A stretch of DNA of 7,592 nucleotides from Chitinophagaceae bacterium UBA4857 (GTDB taxonomy: Bacteria; Bacteroidota; Bacteroidia; Chitinophagales; Chitinophagaceae): the NCBI GenBank assembly GCA_002399735.1, contig DHEF01000045.1:224155-231746 (forward strand). The letters are read 5' to 3'. A program made the translations under genes and the position numbers. The notes below the pieces were generated by a model. It did no database searches, was not told the DNA's origin, and saw nothing but the letters and a program-made list of their open reading frames with translations. This document shows positions 6,037 to 7,592 of the stretch, in pieces; positions within the stretch are counted from its first letter, which is position 1, and each line of letters opens with the position of its first letter.

Positions 6037-7362
6037 ATGGATAATAATACCGACAATTTTGAGCATTTACTGGCTTTGTTAAATATTACGGCATTTAACG
6101 AAATGCAACTCGCATCTATCGAAGCCAATAAGACAGGTTCAGATATTGTCTTACTTTCAGCTACCGGTTCCGGTAAAACACTTGCTTTTTTAGTGCCTTT
6201 ATTGTCGCAACTTCAAGCAAGTAACAAAAAAACGCAGGCTATTGTAATTGTTCCCGCCCGTGAATTGGCCATGCAAATTGAAAAAGTGTTTAAAAGCCTT
6301 AGCAGTGGTTTTAAGGTAACTTGTTGTTATGGTGGTCACCTGCGTGAAACCGAAGAAAATAATTTAATAGAGCCTCCTGCATTGCTTATTGGCACACCAG
6401 GTCGCCTGGCCGATCATATTCGCCGCGGCAATATCACTACAGACAGTATTGAAACTTTAATTTTAGACGAGTTTGATAAGTCATTGGAAGCCGGTTTCGA
6501 AGAAGAAATGGCCTTCATCATCGGTTCTTTGCCCAGTATTAAAAAACGTGTATTGACATCTGCTACACAGGCCGTATCCGTCCCAGCATTTGTTGGGTTA
6601 AAAAACGAACAGGTACTTAACTTTTTAACTGACGAAGAAGCCTCTCCCGAAAAGTTAGCGTATAAAGTAGTTAACAGTACTGATAAAGATAAACTGGAAA
6701 GTCTGTTTAAATTAGTTTGTTATTTAGGCAACAGATCTACCGTTGTTTTTTGTAACCACCGTGAGTCGGTGGAGCGTGTAAGCGAATACTTAACCGGACA
6801 AACCATCACCAATGTTTTTTATCACGGCTCTATGGAGCAGCAGGAACGTGATAGTGCTCTTTGTAAATTTAGGAATGGTACTTCCAATATTCTTGTTACC
6901 ACCGATTTAGCAGCACGTGGATTAGATATACCCAACATTCGTTACATCGTTCATTATCACTTACCACATACTGAAGATAGTTTTATACATAGAAACGGAC
7001 GTACAGCTCGTATGGATGCCAGCGGAACAGTAATTTTAGTTGTTGGCCCCGATGAAAAAGTACCGGGTTATGCTCCCGAAACCGAGAGTATAGACTTACC
7101 CGAAACAGCCATCCTACCCGAAAAACCAAAATGGTCAACCATTTTTGTTGCTGCCGGCAAAAAAGATAAAGTAAACAAGATTGATATTGTGGGTTTCTTA
7201 AGCAACAAAGCCAATTTGAAAAAAGAAGATATTGGGCTGATTGAAGTAAAAGATTTTTTCAGTTTTGTTGCCGTTAAGAAAATAAAAATGAATGAAACTT
7301 TACGTTTAATTAAAAACGAAAAGATCAAAAACAAAAAAGTAAAAATAGATATTGCTAAATAA
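6037..7362 (+). CDS. DbpA-like DEAD-box ATP-dependent RNA helicase
   Basis: A 441-residue cytoplasmic RNA helicase. The motifs run in order: Q motif around F20-Q24, Walker A ATGSGKT (42-48), PARELA (73-78), GG (99-100), TPGR (120-123), motif II DEFD (144-147, varying from DEAD), TSAT (174-177), VVFCNHR (236-242), TTDLAARGLD (288-297) and HRNGRTAR (318-325). Both RecA lobes are intact. Residues about 366-440 (WSTIFVAAGKKDKVNKIDIV, EDIGLIEVKDFFSFVAV, KIKNKKVKI) match the C-terminal RNA-binding domain of DbpA, which recognises hairpin 92 of 23S rRNA. The likely role is therefore large-subunit ribosome assembly. The length is close to that of the E. coli protein. The ATG sits five bases after the promoter box. 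It appears monocistronic, with its own terminator. I give no symbol because orthology to dbpA, rather than to another helicase with this tail, is inferred. Confidence 0.92.
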   Translation: MDNNTDNFEHLLALLNITAFNEMQLASIEANKTGSDIVLLSATGSGKTLAFLVPLLSQLQASNKKTQAIVIVPARELAMQIEKVFKSLSSGFKVTCCYGGHLRETEENNLIEPPALLIGTPGRLADHIRRGNITTDSIETLILDEFDKSLEAGFEEEMAFIIGSLPSIKKRVLTSATQAVSVPAFVGLKNEQVLNFLTDEEASPEKLAYKVVNSTDKDKLESLFKLVCYLGNRSTVVFCNHRESVERVSEYLTGQTITNVFYHGSMEQQERDSALCKFRNGTSNILVTTDLAARGLDIPNIRYIVHYHLPHTEDSFIHRNGRTARMDASGTVILVVGPDEKVPGYAPETESIDLPETAILPEKPKWSTIFVAAGKKDKVNKIDIVGFLSNKANLKKEDIGLIEVKDFFSFVAVKKIKMNETLRLIKNEKIKNKKVKIDIAK

Positions 7363-7374
7363 TAATGCCTCCCC

Positions 7375-7398
7375 AAACCCCTCCAAAGGAGGGGTTTT
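7375..7398 (+). terminator. Rho-independent terminator of the helicase gene
   Basis: AAACCCCTCC (7375-7384) pairs perfectly with GGAGGGGTTT (7388-7397) across an AAA loop, and the T-run TTTT (7395-7398) overlaps the stem end. The hairpin begins 12 bases past the stop codon. The CCCCTCC/GGAGGGG core is unusually GC-rich for this genome. C-rich hairpins of this form are common between Bacteroidota genes. Confidence 0.85.
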
Positions 7399-7457
7399 AA
7401 AATTCCTACGTTACGCATATTTTTATTTAATATTGAGTAGACTGAATTATTTTGTTA

Positions 7458-7592
7458 TCAACTTTAGTAACACGAATGATCGTCCCTTGCGTCGCACTCT
7501 TCATCGTTCCGTTCGTTAATCATCATCATGTTAAGTGACGGAGTCCTACACCATCAACGACCGTCATCTCGAGTTTAAAATTTGGGAATCAA
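7458..7592. repeat. Gene-free, GC-enriched right edge with a possible dispersed repeat
   Basis: No supportable gene is present after the terminator. Positions 7471-7570 are 49% G+C (49 of 100 counted), well above the AT-rich stretch before them. Minus strand 7479-7491 (CGCAAGGGACGAT) and 7458-7463 (AGTTGA) match the left window edge. TGACGG (7536-7541) and CCGTCA (7561-7566) form a 6-bp stem around a 19-base loop. The element probably continues past the window. Confidence 0.4.

Noticed and set aside
7068..7418. Minus-strand open frame overlapping the helicase 3' end
   Set aside because: It is antisense to the conserved RNA-binding domain, runs through the terminator hairpin, and its Phe/Ile-rich translation reflects the Lys-rich helicase tail.
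1..7592. CRISPR array, tRNA or rRNA genes, toxin-antitoxin or phage-defence modules
   Set aside because: No regularly spaced repeats, cloverleaf-like sequences, or defence-type protein motifs were found on either strand.

Overview
The window looks like a chromosomal segment of a Bacteroidota bacterium, probably a member of the Chitinophagaceae or a near relative. The sequence is AT-rich. Start codons lack Shine-Dalgarno sequences. Three genes have a Bacteroidota-type -7 promoter box (TAnnTTTG). Two encoded proteins end in a type IX secretion (T9SS, Por) sorting domain, a system limited to this phylum. The family-level placement is inference.

Layout. Positions 116-3290 on the minus strand hold a dipeptide epimerase of the enolase superfamily and, upstream of it, a secreted GH20 beta-hexosaminidase with a C-terminal LamG-like domain. 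They are 58 bp apart, and the epimerase has its own promoter box in the gap. Both fit salvage or breakdown of amino-sugar polymers and murein peptides, though nothing proves a shared pathway. Positions 3291-3660 are a gene-free stretch with two separate structures: a perfect 14-bp inverted repeat, and a GC-rich, self-complementary element of about 178 bp. Positions 3661-4719 (minus) encode an unusual multidomain protein: a Cys-rich N-terminus, an internal hydrophobic segment, a carboxypeptidase-regulatory-like domain, a stub resembling the start of a TonB plug, and a T9SS tail. A 328-bp divergent regulatory region separates it from a small secreted T9SS cargo protein at 5048-5707 (plus). Next come a short Lys-rich protein (5760-5933, minus) and a DbpA-type DEAD-box RNA helicase (6037-7362, plus). 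The helicase promoter box ends five bases before the start codon, so its mRNA is probably leaderless. A strong terminator follows.

Both window ends are gene-free. They share a short related sequence in opposite orientation, which suggests a dispersed intergenic repeat family. I found no complete new multigene system, no CRISPR array, no transposase, and no tRNA or rRNA. The most unusual items are the GC-rich structured element at 3429-3606, the architecture of the protein at 3661-4719, and the leaderless helicase promoter.
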